A DNA stretch of 64,000 nucleotides from Macrothele yani (lineage: Eukaryota > Arthropoda > Arachnida > Araneae > Macrothelidae), in contig CM077013.1 in assembly GCA_039090855.1 (NCBI GenBank), positions 140,203,240 to 140,267,239 of the forward strand, given 5' to 3'. Each line of letters begins with the position of its first letter. Position 1 is the stretch's first letter. The position numbers and the translations under genes were made by a program. The notes below the pieces were generated by a model. It saw only the letters and a program-made list of their open reading frames with translations. It did not search any database and was not told the origin of the DNA. Below are positions 53,437 through 63,624 of the stretch, one piece after another.

Positions 53437-53469
<33 letters not shown>
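53437..53469 (+). repeat. poly-A tract
   Basis: A 33-base A run follows CATTGTCAGAGTTA. No SINE body is upstream, so the source is unknown. Confidence 0.9.
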
Positions 53470-53470
<1 letters not shown>

Positions 53471-53997
53471 TGCCTTGAACTCCTTCCTTGATAATTTTTC
53501 TCCTCCATATTATTATTACCTCATTTCCACATCTCTTTTTAAAAATTGGGCCATACAACAAGGTTACCCTATCAGACTCTTGGTCAAAAACAAGTTTTCC
53601 CCAGCTTCTACTCTTGAAAAGAAATTAATTTAAGAAAAAAAGTGTTCCTCATTACTAAAAACCACTAATACTCTATCTCATCCACCCTCTTCCAGAATCT
53701 TTCACATCAAATGAACACATGTTCACCTTGGGTGTTGTTTCTCAATCTCCTTCTGCGCCACTGTTTAAATCTAATATGTTACTGTTACTAGTTCGTAAAC
53801 TTAAGGACCTTATGGCTATTCCTGGCACTATTACCAAGGACCTGTATGCCTGCTTGCACACTTTAAGGAATAATTATCACTTCAGCTATAAAAATAAATT
53901 CTGCCTACAGCAATAAGGAGTCCTTATTGGATACCCACTGTCACCCCTCCTCGCAAATAATCTTCCTGCAGCATACTGAAACTTCTGCCATTGTTAA

Positions 53998-54365
53998 CCC
54001 ATTTATGCCTAAAGTGATAAAATTGAATTTTTTTGTAGAAATCACCATGAATTATACTTATTGCACCTTCTTGAAGGTAACCAAAAATTTATATTTATGT
54101 TTTATATGTAGGATGCCAGGAATTCATAACATGTTTTCTACTATGTTTATGCAGTGTAATAATCTTTGAAATATTTCACGTGGAGTTCTTTGTCACACTT
54201 TTCGCATCTAGTTGTGGATTTCTGATGACAATGGGCGCATCTGGTTTGCTTCTCCTAGGGAATAACCATATGGTTATACCTGGCACCATCTATTTTTGAT
54301 GTATGGTGTTTAAATTGGCCAGCATTTTAAAATGCCCTACATATAGGATGCTAGGCATAAATTGG
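53998..54365 (-). mobile_element. piggyBac-like remnant, 368 bp, TTAA-flanked
   Basis: TTAA at 53994-53997 and 54366-54369 brackets ends CCCATTTATGCCTA and (reverse) CCAATTTATGCCTA. The minus strand between about 54255 and 54170 reads KQTRCAHCHQKSTTRC then EKCDKELHVKYF. This is the Cys-rich C-terminal zinc-binding tail typical of piggyBac transposases. The catalytic domain is deleted. It sits inside the decayed Penelope-like region. Confidence 0.85.
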
Positions 54366-54489
54366 TTAAGTAGCATCTTCAACCCACTGTCAAGCTTTGA
54401 TATGTAAACAAGATATTTGTTGTATGGCCCAATTCTTATGAATTACTTGAGCTCACCTTAAGAGTCACTGAACTCTTCCCTTCCATGAA

Positions 54490-55120
54490 AAGGTCAACAA
54501 TTTCATTAATTTCCTGGATGTTTGCCTCAGAAGAATTGGAAGAAAGATTGAACATTCTGTCTTTCGTAACCCTACTGCTGCTATCAATATAATACCCTTC
54601 ACCTCAAACAAGTTGTCTCTGCTCACTTGTTTTATTGCTCATGCCAATATCATCTGCAATAGCCCTGCTTCTCTCACACTTGATTACAATAATATTTAAA
54701 CCATTGCTGCTCCCAATCAATTCCCTAGTGGTTTGGTGGACAAACTCATAAAAATGTCTGAAGTTTAAAATCCTAATACTCTCCATTCATAAGATGTCAA
54801 TGGACAACTTCAATTTGCTGGATGTATTCCTTTTCTTGACCAGTCAACCTATCAGTTGAGTTAAACTTTTATATCGTATGGCTATTTGATTGGTATCAAA
54901 TCCAATCTTACCATCATGAAACGTATCCTTCCGGACAGAGATAAAGTCAAAGACTTTAATGTTCCTGGTATGTACAAAAATTTCCATTTATACTTCCGTT
55001 GGTACCACAGTTTATATCAGCAGCACTAAGTGCCTGGATGAGCATAAAAAGGATGTTATCCAAGACAGACCTAATTCTTCCTTGGCATTGTTGACTCTCT
55101 CAGATACATAAGCAGCGTCT
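54490..55120 (+). pseudogene. Penelope-like element: RT end and GIY-YIG remnant
   Basis: Frames in order: INFLDVCLRRIGRKIEHSVF then RNPTAAINIIPF, matching the segment after the catalytic motif of Penelope RTs (FLDL.I.....H...YRKPT....IP). Next come LLTCFIAHANIICNSP and SGLVDKLI. After stops, YGYLIGIKSNLTIMKRIL, DFNVPGMYK (GIY-like) and VYISSTKCLDEHKKDVIQDR (YIG degraded to YIS) follow. The linker and GIY-YIG endonuclease order is that of Penelope-like elements. Several stops show it is inactive; upstream RT motifs are not recognisable. Confidence 0.7.
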
Positions 55121-55124
55121 CTCG

Positions 55125-55705
55125 GGAACAATACTGAGAAAACTACTCCTTTTGTCAATAAAATGGCTTTACATTTTCATGACAACACTGAAATACTTAC
55201 CACTTTAAAAACTGAAATGCTGATAGTATTTATTTTATCCCCATCATTTGGAAACAACCATAATAACGCACTTGGAAACCCAAATTTGGCAACTAGCCAT
55301 ACTCCGGATGCTTACAGATGATCAAGACGGTGTCGAAAGGCTTCTGTGTTTTTCAATAGTTCTTTAATGTAACAAGCACACATGATATTTCAACCACCTT
55401 CAATTACTAGTTACATGTATATTTATATTTATTATGTAGAGGTAATTAAAAATGAGCTTACTGGGAAGCTTTTCTCAAGGGTACAAGACCTTGGTAACAT
55501 ATGTTAGTTTACAATTCTGGATTAATCTCCAACAGAAGTATTCCAAAGCAGGTGGTATAGACATCTGAAATTTTGCATATATGATGGAGAAGAGTAGGAA
55601 GACCCTGGCAAGTTGGCACACGGTTTATAACTTTCATGTATCAGCACAAGCTGGACTGTAGTTGTAGTTTGACGTCACAATGCCTGCTAGAAGTTTTGGT
55701 AGCCA
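55125..55705. other. non-coding region
   Basis: No recognised gene or repeat on either strand. Confidence 0.35.
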
Positions 55706-55708
55706 ATA

Positions 55709-56275
55709 TTGATTGCTACAAGAATGATACATTTTCTACTATCCAATTTGTTTGACAGAGAGAACAAATTGGATGGTGAAATTAGTAGGCGAGTGAATTC
55801 TTCTTTGAAAGTCATAGCGGCTTTGGGAGGTTTTCACAGGAATGATGGGTTCTCAAGAGAATCCCACATGGCTGTGTATGAAAGTGTAATTGTTCTTACT
55901 CTGATGTATGGCAGTGAAACCTGGGTACTGCAGAAAAAACATAGAAGTCATTTGTGTGCTGGAGAAATGTGTTACTTACGGGAGGTTTGTGGCAAGACAT
56001 GTTCTGATTGTGTGAGGAATGAAGAGGTGTTACAGTTGTGTAAAGTGAAGCAAAATGTTGTCAGCAAGGTGGAGACTAAAATGCTTCGGTGGTTTGGTCA
56101 TGCTAGAAGAATGAGTGATTTGAGCCCAAGTGGCAGGAAGGAAAGGCAGAGAAAGGCCAAGGAAGTCATGGGAGGATAAGATTCAGGAGTGTCTGCATGA
56201 GAAAAAGATTATGAGTATGAAGTATAGAAGGTCTTGTGTACGACGTGTGATGGATGTCAGAAGCCCAAGTTGAAT
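55709..56275 (+). pseudogene. LINE reverse transcriptase C-terminal fragment
   Basis: The frame has ISRRVNSSLKVIAALGGF, then ALTLMYGSETWVL-like sequence (TLMYGSETWVLQKKH) and VETKMLRWFGHARRMSD. This is the RT thumb and carboxyl region shared by RTE/L2-like LINEs. Near 56140 the frame shifts; the other frame continues GRPRKSWEDKIQECLHEKK to a stop at about 56270. It is distinct from the RTE at 48283. Confidence 0.85.
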
Positions 56276-56279
56276 GTCA

Positions 56280-56593
56280 AAATCGCTGTAAATGGAGAAG
56301 TTTGATACAGCAACAGTAAGTAAAAATTATCTGCTAGTTTGCATTTTATTGTGGAGCTAACCTCTGAATCTCAGAGAACAGCTTAGTAATATGTATGTAA
56401 TGTACATATGTTTTCGGTGAGTATATATTTTAAAACTCATAAATTGTAGTTTCCTTTTAAGTACACAGTTGTTTCTAAAACTGTTATAGTATAATAAGAA
56501 AACACATTCGTAGTTTCAAGAAGTTGTGAATTAATGTTTAAACTATTCTTGGTAATCTATTCCTTGTATGACAACTTACCCATTATGCTCAAA
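56280..56593. other. non-coding stretch
   Basis: No recognised gene; probably the 3' untranslated part of the preceding LINE fragment. Confidence 0.35.
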
Positions 56594-56614
56594 TACAGGT
56601 TGAGCCAAAAGTCC

Positions 56615-56983
56615 CCCAGGTAGCAATATTATGTTGGACCAACCGTGGGTTTTCAACGGTCAGCCCAGTGGCGAGGCGACTCGGCGGCCAACAATTGGAT
56701 ATGTGTTGGTTCAACGGTTGGACCCACATTGGAAAACTGTTGCAACAGTTTTCCAATGTGATCATGTGTTCTTGGACAGCCATGGTTGGTCATGTGTTGT
56801 TGGACAACCATCAGACAACCATCAGAGAACCGTTAAGTGGTCATTTGTTGAAAAATGGTTGGTCATGAGTGGTTGGAAAAGCCGTTGGCCAAACTTCGAT
56901 AAACAACGCAACCTTCGCCCAATGCTGCCGACGCAAAAATATCTTTGGGCCAACCGTTGGCCAATGTCAGTGCGCTACTTGGG
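56615..56983. mobile_element. MITE with TTGGCCAACGG motifs, about 369 bp
   Basis: Ends CCCAGGTAGC and (reverse) CCCAAGTAGC. It is filled with CCAACCGTTGG/GGTTGGTCATG-type inverted motifs. A perfect 36-bp palindrome lies at 56725-56760. The flanks are C-rich, so the duplication length cannot be set. No coding capacity. The superfamily is not assigned. Confidence 0.8.
56725..56760. repeat. perfect 36-bp palindrome
   Basis: Each half is 18 bases (CACATTGGAAAACTGTTG and its exact reverse complement) with no spacer, inside the MITE. Confidence 0.97.
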
Positions 56984-57203
56984 CCCTGTGCACCTGACAT
57001 ACTGTGATAAGAAATAATAAGAAGAAATCTATAAAATGTAGTTACCGCACACATACATGCAATATTGTGAATGGAGGATGTTCCTGTGTTTAGGGCAGGG
57101 TATTGCACATCCTGCCATCTAACCTTGAACAATGCAGCTGGTATTTCTGCTGTCTGACTGTGATTGAGTCAGTCAGTAGTGAGGCGTCATACGGGGTTGA
57201 CCA

Positions 57204-58245
57204 TGGTGTTGTCACTTGAGGGTCGAGTGTTTCTGACTGAACATGTGTTCCATAGTGGAGGTGAACATATGAACGAAGTGAAAGGTAAGTACAGAGAAAA
57301 ATTTCCTGATACGGAAGCACCCCATCGCAATGCAGTGAGGCTGATAAATAAAAAGTTTTGTAAAACCAGATCAGTGAGAGATGCTCCAAGAAACGGTAGG
57401 CCCCGACTGTCAACAGACAAAAAGGTGGAGGGTATTTCCATTTGCATCACTAAAAGTCGTAAGAAATCAGTTCAGAAATTGGCACAACAAGCAGATGTGT
57501 TGTACAGCAGCACCAGCAGGGCACTGAAGACGTGACTGCCGCTCTATCCATACAAAATCAGAACAGTGTACAAACTGAAACACACAGACTACGACATGCA
57601 TGTGGAATACTGCAGATGGTTCAAGGACAACAATGACAACGGAGAGGATATTCTGCACGTCATGTTTTTCTTTGATGAGGTGCTGTTCCACTTATCAGGA
57701 TATGTGAACAGCCAAAACAGTCACATGTGGACTTCCAATAATTCGCATCAGATACACGAAATGCCATTACATGATCAGAAAATTGGTGTGTGGTGTGTGG
57801 TGTGCAATATCTCGAAGACCCATATATGGGCCCATATTCTTCAAGGAGACCATTGAAGGATATTGTCACAATACCTTTGGGGGCAAGTCACAATACCTTT
57901 GGGGGCAAGGTATTGTGACAATATCTTGCATCCATTCATCAGGCACTTAATTGAGGAGGAAATTACTAATGGCTACTTCCAGCAGGGTTCCGCTACGTCC
58001 CATAGAGCTCATGTCTCCAAGGCATTGTTGACTGATGTTTTCGGAAACAGGATCATCTTGAAAGGCATATGGCCACCACTTTCGCCCAATCTCACACCTC
58101 CAGACAATTATCTGTGGGGTTCACTGAAAAATGCTGTTTACAACATTTCTCCATTAGACCTGTCACATGTCTTTGAGAAAATTTTCAGACGTGTGGATGC
58201 ATGTCTACATACAGGAGGGGGCCATTTCCAACATTTATTGCCTTT
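57204..58245 (+). pseudogene. mariner-like transposase of a divergent clade
   Basis: Segments: LSLEGRVFLTEHVFHSGGEH (amino terminus, about 57204), HRNAVRLINKKFCKT, APRNGRPRLSTDKKV, and a stop at 57532. Then VMFFFDEVLFHLSGYVNSQN (first D), LHDQKIGVWCVV, a stop, YFQQGSATSHRAHVSKALL and WPPLSPNLTPPDNYLWGSLK. Relatives have QQDGATAH at the second motif; the D is Gly here. About 38 residues separate the second and third catalytic positions, versus 34 in classical mariner. CAATACCTTTGGGGGCAAG is duplicated at 57870-57909. It is inactive. Confidence 0.82.
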
Positions 58246-58304
58246 CCAGGTGCACAGTGACTTTTGGTTTACCCTGTATTTATTGCACTACATTAGATTA
58301 GATG

Positions 58305-58329
58305 AGAGAGAGAGAGAGAGAGAGAGAGA
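58305..58329. repeat. GA microsatellite
   Basis: About a dozen GA units (ATGAGAGAGAGAG ...), just right of the mariner-like element. Confidence 0.92.
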
Positions 58330-58953
58330 TCTTGTCCTACATTTCCAGACACAAATATGCAAACACATAAAAGACAAAGAACCCAAATTTTTCAGGTAGT
58401 AATGCGGTACTATATTGTTTTTAAGTGTATATCCTTTTTTACGCTTTCCAACCGTTGGCTGAAGAAGCGTATATGCTCCAACTTTGTCCGTCCGTCTGTC
58501 CCGCACGATAACTGACGTAAAAATGGTTCGATTTCGATGAAATTTCATTATGTGGTAGGGGACCACCTGGGGACGAACTCTATTGAAAATGGGACAAATG
58601 GGGTCAAAGGTCACGACGTAGGAGCGGGATCCATTCCATTGCACTTATACGTCATAACTTGCATAAATATGGTTCGATTTCAATGAAATTTTACTATGTG
58701 GTAGGGGACTGCCTGGGGACGAATCCTTTTCAAAATGGGTGAATTGGAGTCAAAGGTCACGACATAAGAGCGGGATACATTCCATTGCCCTTATGTGTCA
58801 TAACGTGTGTAAAAATGGTTCGATTTCGATGAGATTTCAGTACGTGGTAGGGGACCACCTGGGGACGAACCCTATTGAAATTGGACGAAATGGGGTCAAA
58901 GGTCAGGACATAGGATTGTGATCCATTCCATCGCCCTTATCCCATATTATTAA

Positions 58954-59558
58954 GGTGGACATCAAGTAATTTTGCTTCCTATACTTCCAATGGAAAAACT
59001 TTTGCACACATTTCTTTCACAATTAATGTGTTCCCAAGGATGAAAATTTGAACATCGATTAAAATAACTTCATATTATAACTTGGAATACTTAATATTTT
59101 CTAAAACATAACCATAATTATAATAAAAATCAATAACTTTTCCTTTGGTGGTGTTGAAACCAGAAAAAGGATGGTGCGACCTGTACTTTCATGACGTCAG
59201 TAGACAAACAAATGTTGAATTGCATAATTATGGTTATGTTTTAGAAAATATTAGGTATTCCAAGTTATAAAATGAAGCTATTTTAATCGATGTTCAAATT
59301 TTCATCCTTGTGAACACATTATTTGTCCAGAAAAAAGATGGCGCGACCTGTATTTTCATGACGTCAGTAGACAAACAAATATTGGATTGCATAATTATGG
59401 TTATGTTTTAGAAAATATTAAGTATTGCAAGTTATAAAATGAAGATATTTTAATTGATGTTCAAATTTTCATCCTTGGAAATGCATTAATAGGGAAGAAA
59501 ATGTGTACAGAAATTTTTCCATTCGAAGTACAGGAAGCAAAATTACTTGACGTTCACC
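58954..59558. mobile_element. TTAA-flanked MITE with terminal repeats of about 165 bp
   Basis: Bracketed by TTAA at 58950-58953 and 59559-59562. Left GGTGGACATCAAGTAATTTT and reversed right GGTGAACGTCAAGTAATTTT continue as inverted repeats for about 165 bp. A block from TTTCATGACGTCAGTAGACA to TTCAAATTTTCATCC occurs twice in direct orientation (about 59188 and 59353), so the right arm is partly duplicated. TTAA suggests piggyBac mobilisation, but the terminus is not of the CCCATTTATGCC kind seen at 53998. Confidence 0.85.
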
Positions 59559-59562
59559 TTAA

Positions 59563-59900
59563 AGGAGCAATTCTTGTATGTACGTAAATTTTATTTTGAA
59601 AACGGCTCTGAGGATTTTGATGAAAGTCGTTAACCTACCGTTTTCTGGTACTAGAAATCGATTTAGCTTGATCTCGACTTTAGGAAAATTCGTTTAGTGG
59701 GTTAAATAACCACCCCGAATTACCACGTTTTAAGTGTAGTGTCATGGCGTCATCCCATTAGATGTTGGAGCATGGTCACGCCATCTCATTATGTAACGCG
59801 TTGCGTGTGGATTCTATTAAAGTTTTATGATGTCACACTCTTGCAAGCAGAGATGGTCACGATTCCCATCTGCCTCATTACGTCTTGTGCTGTGTGCGTA
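59563..59900. other. spacer between array blocks
   Basis: Non-coding. It includes ATGGCGTCATCCCATTAGAT and a partial echo TGGTCACGCCATCTCATTAT. It may be unique sequence of the array-carrying element. Confidence 0.35.
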
Positions 59901-60545
59901 CGTTCGTCCGCATGATAACTCGCGTAAAAATCGTTCGATTTCGATGAAAAAATTTAGTATGTGGTAGGGGAACACCTGGGAATGAACCCTATTGAAAGTG
60001 AACGAAATGGGGTCAAAGGTCAGGACATAGGAGCGGGATCCATTCCACTGCTCTTATGCGTCATAACTACCATAAAAAAGGTTCGATTTCGATTAAATTT
60101 TAGTATGTGGTAGGGGACCACCTGGGGACGAACCCTATTGAAAATTGGCGAAATGGGGGTCAAAGGTCAGGACATGGGAGCGGAATCACTTCCATCGCCA
60201 TTATGCGTCGTAACTTACGTAAAAATGCTTCGATTTAGATGAAATGTTAGTATGTTGTAGGGACCTGCCTGGGTACGAATCCTATTGAAAATGGGCGAAA
60301 TGGGGTCAAAGGTTAGGACACAGGAGCGGGATCTATTCCATAGCCCTTATGCATCATAACTTACATAAAATTGCTTTGATTGCGACAAAACTTTATCATG
60401 TTGTTTCGGAGGTATACTGAACCAGTTCTGTTGAATATCATCGAAATGGGATCAGAGGTCAGGGCACAGGAGTGAGATTTATTCCACAGCCATTTTCCTC
60501 ATAACTTGAGTAATAACTTGAGTACTGATTTCTAGTATGTTGGAA

Positions 60546-60914
60546 AGCGTATCATAATGAATGCATTGCATGATTTTACTAACTTGTTGTATTAAGTATT
60601 ATATCCAGAGAATGTAATTTCAAGAGCTGTTAAATGTAATTTTAAGAGCTGTTAAATTGGTTAAAACCAAAGGGAAGTTCACTCAAAGTACGGCCAAAAA
60701 CTTCAGCATTCCTTTTCATTTACTAGCCAGGGAACACCAGAAGAACTGATGTCTCCACAAGTCTCTCCATTGCTCAATGTGGGCTACAAGACAAGGCAAG
60801 ACGGTCTCTGAAAAATTGAATTTTACAATATACCATAGCCAAGGCCTATTTTTTTGTTATAACTGAATACTAATTTATTTTCTGTAATTAGGTTTTACTA
60901 TGAATTTTCTCTAA
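60546..60914. other. non-coding stretch
   Basis: A short direct repeat, TAATTT(C/T)AAGAGCTGTTAAAT, occurs at about 60615-60655. No gene was recognised. Confidence 0.4.
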
Positions 60915-61340
60915 TTGATTTTGGTTAGTAAATTAACCAAAAATAAAATATGTGGTATTGCAGAAATAGTTACTGATAATTCTAAATTACTGACAAACAG
61001 TGGTTACAATAAAAATCCACTAAATAAGGCAGGTGTATACATGATTACTACAATAGACCCAAAGGAAAATAAGCAAGACAAATATTACATCGGTAGTACA
61101 AAAAGAAGGTTTAAAACGAGGTTGAATGAGCACTATGATAATTGGATTAAAAAAGAAGAAAAAACATCACTTATACAACATTGTATGATAAATGAATTAA
61201 TACCAGATTGGGAAAATAGTAAAATCTTAACTTCCCACAATAAACATAATCAAATTTTGTGGTCTGATGCTATAACAATTGAGAAAACCCAAAAATCCAA
61301 TTGCAACACGTCTACTCCTAAAGATATCCCGTACCCATGA
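60915..61340 (+). pseudogene. GIY-YIG endonuclease domain, Penelope-like element 3' end
   Basis: An open frame of about 141 codons has no in-frame ATG near its start, as expected of a 5'-truncated copy. Motifs: AGVYMITTIDP (GIY variant, about residue 40), KYYIGSTKRRFKTRLNEHYD (YIG, then the conserved Arg and His) and DAITIEKTQKS (catalytic Glu candidate, about 127). In Penelope-like elements this nuclease follows the RT and nicks target DNA. The frame ends in KDIPYP with TGA at 61338. It is better preserved than the remnant at 54960 and different in sequence. A free-standing GIY-YIG gene is less likely given the context. Confidence 0.8.
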
Positions 61341-61788
61341 AAATATCTAATACAACAAGAAAATAATACGAAATATAACAACAAAAAGAAAATAAAAGAA
61401 ATAACATGTACTTACGAAATAAAAACAGCGACAGCAATTCCGGAATTAACCCATGGCGTGGATGTGACTCACACGTGAATACACGTATATGTAACGATGA
61501 CAGAAGGCGTCGACGTAGAACAACTATAGCAGTGGTGATGCCGAGGTGACCTAGATATATAACAACTTTGAACATTGATCCAGGATGCATACCGTTGATA
61601 ATGGCTGAAAGTCAGTCGAGCCGAAACATGTCCGGTGGTTTACATGGAGTTGTGTGCGTGTTACAGAGATTATCTGGCATTGTTCAATAATGGACGAGAG
61701 TTTTATTTGAGGACTGTTTGTAATGTCATTGATTTTATCCATTCATCCTTTTAAAGATTGACAATAACTGTTGATGGTATAGGCTTTT
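61341..61788 (+). other. probable 3' tail of the Penelope-like element
   Basis: Non-coding, directly downstream of the GIY-YIG frame, with GGCTGAAAGTCAGTCGAGCC then GAAACATGTCCGG. Phrases of this kind, where a frame ends near CGAAACATGT, are familiar from tails of Penelope-like copies. The assignment is inference. Confidence 0.45.
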
Positions 61789-62093
61789 TAATTACATTGT
61801 ATATAATTCTTTCACACACTCTTTGTATGATATCCATAGTCATGTTTTATTTGAATTTAAACCCAGGTAGCAAATTTCAATTGGACCTAGTGGCAATATG
61901 GTAGTTCTACGTGGCTAATGACACGCTAGACACACATGTTTCTTAATTGCATTGTATATAGTCCTTTCACAATCTCTTTGTATGATATCCAAAGTCGCGT
62001 TTTATTTGAATTTAAACCCTGGTCGCGAATTTCAATTAGGCCTATTTTTAATACGATGATTCTACGTGGCTAATGACACGCTGGATAGATATA
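61789..62093. repeat. tandem duplication of about 155 bp
   Basis: Units 61789-61943 and 61944-62093 share TTGTATATA(A/G)TTCTTTCACA, TCTTTGTATGATATCC, TTTTATTTGAATTTAAACCC and TCTACGTGGCTAATGACACG, with scattered differences. It lies downstream of the Penelope-like fragment and may be its terminal repeat (pseudo-LTR). Confidence 0.85.
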
Positions 62094-62099
62094 TTGTTC

Positions 62100-62479
62100 A
62101 AGATACAAGAGGAAGCTTACAAAGCTGGAATGCCGTTGCAAGGTGAGTCCTTGATAATATAATAATTAAAACTTATAATATTATTCTTATTCATATGATA
62201 TATAAATGCCAGGATGATTTTGCTGCAAATGTGCACACAACGCACAGAACGTATATAACGTGTGAAACAGTAGTGAATATAGTATATAGCTATTATTCTA
62301 TTACGAATTTTCTCACTATACAGGATTACATTTAATGTCAGATACTTTTTTTTTACTATGGTTACATTATTAAAAAAATCACACAGATATCAAATGCCAT
62401 TACTCATTGTATTAGTGGTATGCAAAATTTTCCGCCGTTTTAAGGAGAAAGGAGACAGGAACAATCAGGAAAGCAGTAC
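62100..62479. other. A/T-rich non-coding stretch
   Basis: No recognised gene; a T homopolymer near 62347-62355. Confidence 0.35.
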
Positions 62480-62925
62480 ACATTTATTCAACGAAATATT
62501 GGCCGTTAGCATGAATGACTTTTTGTCATTTTTCAGGCAACAAATGAATGCCCCTGTGATAGAAGGACACAGGTTGAGCTGAAGAACACAGTGACGAAGT
62601 TTTTCCCCTCTGGAACTGTGGTAAACTACTGTGAGGCTAGGGCATATGGCATAGAGCAAAATAGATAAAAGTCTGAGGGTGCAATGTCTAGGGAATAAGC
62701 CGGGTGCTGTAAAACCTTCCAGTGTAACTGTTCAAGGGTTGATTTTGTGGTGGCACCAACATGTGGTCTGGTATTATCGTGTAACAGGATGACTGGGGGT
62801 CCTTTACCTGTCCATGGGCGTTTTTTGCTCGATTGCGTCGTTCAGTTTCATCCACTGATTGCTATATCGTTGTGCAGTGATTGTTTCGTTCAGTTTCAAC
62901 AGTTCGAAGTAAAGCACACCATGCA

Positions 62926-62957
<32 letters not shown>

Positions 62958-63622
62958 AACATCTTTTCTCCGTGGATATACTGCTTTTTCAGTGGATGCT
63001 GATGGCTGGCCTGGGTCGACCCAGGATCGATCGCTTGCGTACAGGGTTGTCGCAATAGACCCATTTTTCATCACTGGTGACAACCTTCCACAAGAAATTC
63101 TTCCCTTGAAACCTCTTCAGCAAAGGCACAGAGATGCCCAATCGTTGACCAATATTATGCTCCGTTAAAATATGCGGAACGCACTTGCCAATCTTCTGGA
63201 TCTTTCCCAAGACCTGTAGGCACCCGTACCACCGTCGATTGAACCACTTTCAAACGTTTTGCCAGTTACGTAGTAGATTGTGTGGCATCCTCTTGCAACA
63301 GCGATTCCAGCTCTTTGTCTGCGAGTTCCTGCGGTCTACCTTCACGTGGCTTGTCTTCCAAGCTTAGATCACCTTCTTAAACCTGGTAAACCATTCTCGA
63401 CACGCCCTCTCACCCATAACCGTTTCGCCATACGCCTGACATATTGAACCGTATGCTTCACTCACACTTTTCCCTAAATTAAACATGATAACAAACAGTG
63501 CTGCAAATGAATTTTATTGACCGCCATGCTTGGCTTCATATACGCATTGACAGCCTGGGTCGCCAGCCGGTTAGACCCCTACGATGCCCGCTAGAGGGGT
63601 GGCGGAAACTTTTGCATACCCC
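62480..63622 (-). pseudogene. mariner-like transposase, all three Asp still visible
   Basis: The minus strand from about 63486 reads MFNLGKSVSEAYGSICQAYG and ACREWFTRFK. After frameshifts come QKIGKCVPHILTEHNIGQRL and VTSDEKWVYCDNPVRKRS (first D). Then VIYFELLK-like sequence, VILLHDNTRPHVGATTKST (second D), AYSLDIAPSDFYLF (third D), and the usual end ANGQYFVE. The right terminus GGGGTATGCAAAAGTTTCCG abuts TA at 63623-63624. The left terminus was not found. Frameshifts make it inactive. Confidence 0.88.
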
Positions 63623-63624
63623 TA

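Larger units (their letters stand above)
56596..58276 (+). mobile_element. mariner-like transposon with a MITE in its left terminus
   Basis: Left CAGGTTGAGCCAAAAGTCCC and reversed right CAGGGTAAACCAAAAGTCAC are inverted repeats flanked by TA at 56594-56595 and 58277-58278. The repeat continues CTGTGCACCTG after the MITE (56615-56983) on the left and without interruption on the right. The MITE is therefore inserted inside the terminal repeat. Confidence 0.85.
58440..60545. repeat. 147-bp-period dispersed array
   Basis: Units begin near 58523, 58669, 58815, 59931, 60079, 60227 and 60370, spaced 143-148 bp. Each reads (A/T)GGTTCGATTTCGATGAAAT, TATGTGGTAGGGGACCACCT, GGGGACGAACCCTATTGAAA, ATGGGGTCAAAGGTCA, then GAGCGGGATCCATTCCAT and CATAACTTACGTAAAAATGG. 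Two blocks each start with TCCGTCCGTC..CGCA(C/T)GATAACT. The spacer between blocks (58946-59900) includes a TTAA-flanked MITE. Frames contain stops in every unit, so it is probably non-coding. Confidence 0.88.

Noticed and set aside
58523..60370. A CRISPR-like array suggested by regularly spaced units
   Set aside because: The whole 147-bp unit is repeated, without short identical repeats separating unique spacers, and the context is a eukaryotic transposon-rich region.
62930..62958. Poly-C then CA microsatellite as a functional feature
   Set aside because: It is a simple repeat inside the mariner pseudogene and consistent with slippage.
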